Source: Membranipora membranacea
Lineage: Eukaryota; Bryozoa; Gymnolaemata; Cheilostomatida; Membraniporidae
Assembly (NCBI GenBank): GCA_914767715.1
Contig: OU612067.1
Coordinates: forward strand, 34,260,162 to 34,324,161
DNA length: 64,000 nt
Reading direction: 5' to 3'
In this document: one piece after another, positions 63,365-64,000 of the stretch
Layout: each line of letters starts with the position of its first letter
Numbering within the stretch: the first letter of the stretch is position 1
Position numbers and translations under genes: made by a program
Notes under the pieces: model-generated
Told to the model about the DNA's origin: nothing
Databases searched by the model: none
What the model saw: only the letters and a program-made list of their open reading frames with translations

Positions 63365-63735
63365 GTGGCCGCTGTGATCAAGTCTCTAACTCCTGGCTGT
63401 GATGTAACTGTGGAGTGAGATCTACCTCTTCTTTACAAGCTCTGGTATCAACAAAGTATTTATCTAGCAGACTCGATAATCGAAGCCTGCCCGAAGACAA
63501 ATCAGTGATGGCTGATCAGCCGACAGCAGCATCTCGTAGTAGTTTGGTGGTTGAGAGACATTATATGCCTCGATCTGCACCTCGATATAACACCTCATTC
63601 GACAGTCAGGACCCCACAGTACCCAGTCAGAGGAGCCCAAGATACTCCGAGCAGCCTAGCCCCGGTGTGTCATCACTTAACTCTGTCACACCAGCTCACA
63701 GAGGAGGATACGCGTCGGGGTACTCCGCCTCGGAG
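63365..63735 (+). CDS. First coding exon of an unrecognised gene, continues off the right edge
   Basis: An exon bounded by an acceptor (cattatag, ending 63364) and a donor (CGGAG|GTAGGT at 63735/63736). The longest useful frame has a stop at 63400, so translation most likely starts at the ATG at 63508 (MADQPTAASRSSLVVERHYM). It is open for 76 codons to the donor in phase 0. The sequence is rich in Ser, Pro, Arg and Tyr, with two similar motifs, SAPRYNTSF and RSPRYSEQPSPG, as in disordered head regions of cytoskeletal or scaffold proteins. I do not recognise the family. The non-coding part of the exon would be spliced to an upstream leader, perhaps at 61679. Confidence 0.45.
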
Positions 63736-64000
63736 GTAGGTCAGAATTGATGGCCTCACAATCTTCAATTAAATTATTTTTAATATTCAGAATCCGCTGC
63801 TGCTCAGACAGCAGCCCTTAAGTTAAGGTGTAGGGTCCGTGTCTAGGGTTCTTCATATGTAAAGTTATTTGATACAAGTTTCGACACAGAACCATTTGTG
63901 AGAAAAGGATGAGGTGTGTTGATGTAATTGATATTAAGCTTGGCACGAATCTCACAGCTCAGTCTCAGCTCAGATATGTAAATTGATACCACTTTATTTC
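63736..64000. other. Start of an intron at the window edge
   Basis: Non-coding sequence following the donor at 63736. Nothing recognisable. Confidence 0.4.

Overview
The window looks like nuclear DNA of a non-vertebrate animal. It is AT-rich. Its genes are split by GT-AG introns and separated by kilobases of intergenic DNA carrying microsatellites, fold-back repeats and decayed non-LTR retrotransposons. The proteins are metazoan families: FAF1, mitochondrial ribosomal protein L40, a secreted chymotrypsin-fold protease, Mpv17-family membrane proteins, GT11 fucosyltransferases and thiopurine S-methyltransferase-like enzymes. I cannot name the species or even the phylum from the sequence alone. 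All gene models come from hand-joining exons by splice sites, phase and remembered family sequence.

Layout. At 1-1.2 kb is the 5' end of an unrecognised secreted protein gene on the minus strand. At 2.5-5.2 kb is MRPL40 (minus), with a tRNA-derived fold-back repeat in its last intron. FAF1 (plus, 15 exons, 680 codons) runs from 6.7 to 20.6 kb, head-to-head with MRPL40. A six-exon serine protease (22.4-25.4 kb, minus) lies tail-to-tail with FAF1. Two tandem, intact four-exon Mpv17-family genes sit at 30.0-32.0 and 32.9-34.3 kb. Two tandem alpha-1,2-fucosyltransferase-like genes follow at 36.5-41.3 and about 45.0-47.9 kb. From 50 to 56 kb the sequence is repeat-rich: two non-LTR retrotransposon fragments, an element of about 1 kb with inverted ends, a truncated TPMT-like copy and a third short TPMT relic. 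At 57.3-59.4 kb two single-exon TPMT-like genes are divergently arranged around a 521-bp spacer. The first coding exon of an unrecognised gene ends the window.

The most unusual structure is in intron 7 of FAF1. The last 49 bases of exon 7, its splice donor and the next 49 intronic bases form a 98-bp unit repeated 63 times over about 6.1 kb. Every copy keeps the donor site. The frequent differences between copies in the exon-derived half all fall at silent third-codon positions, and a block of about 19 units has itself been duplicated inside the array. Gene duplication is the second theme: the Mpv17, fucosyltransferase and TPMT families each occur as neighbouring pairs or triplets.
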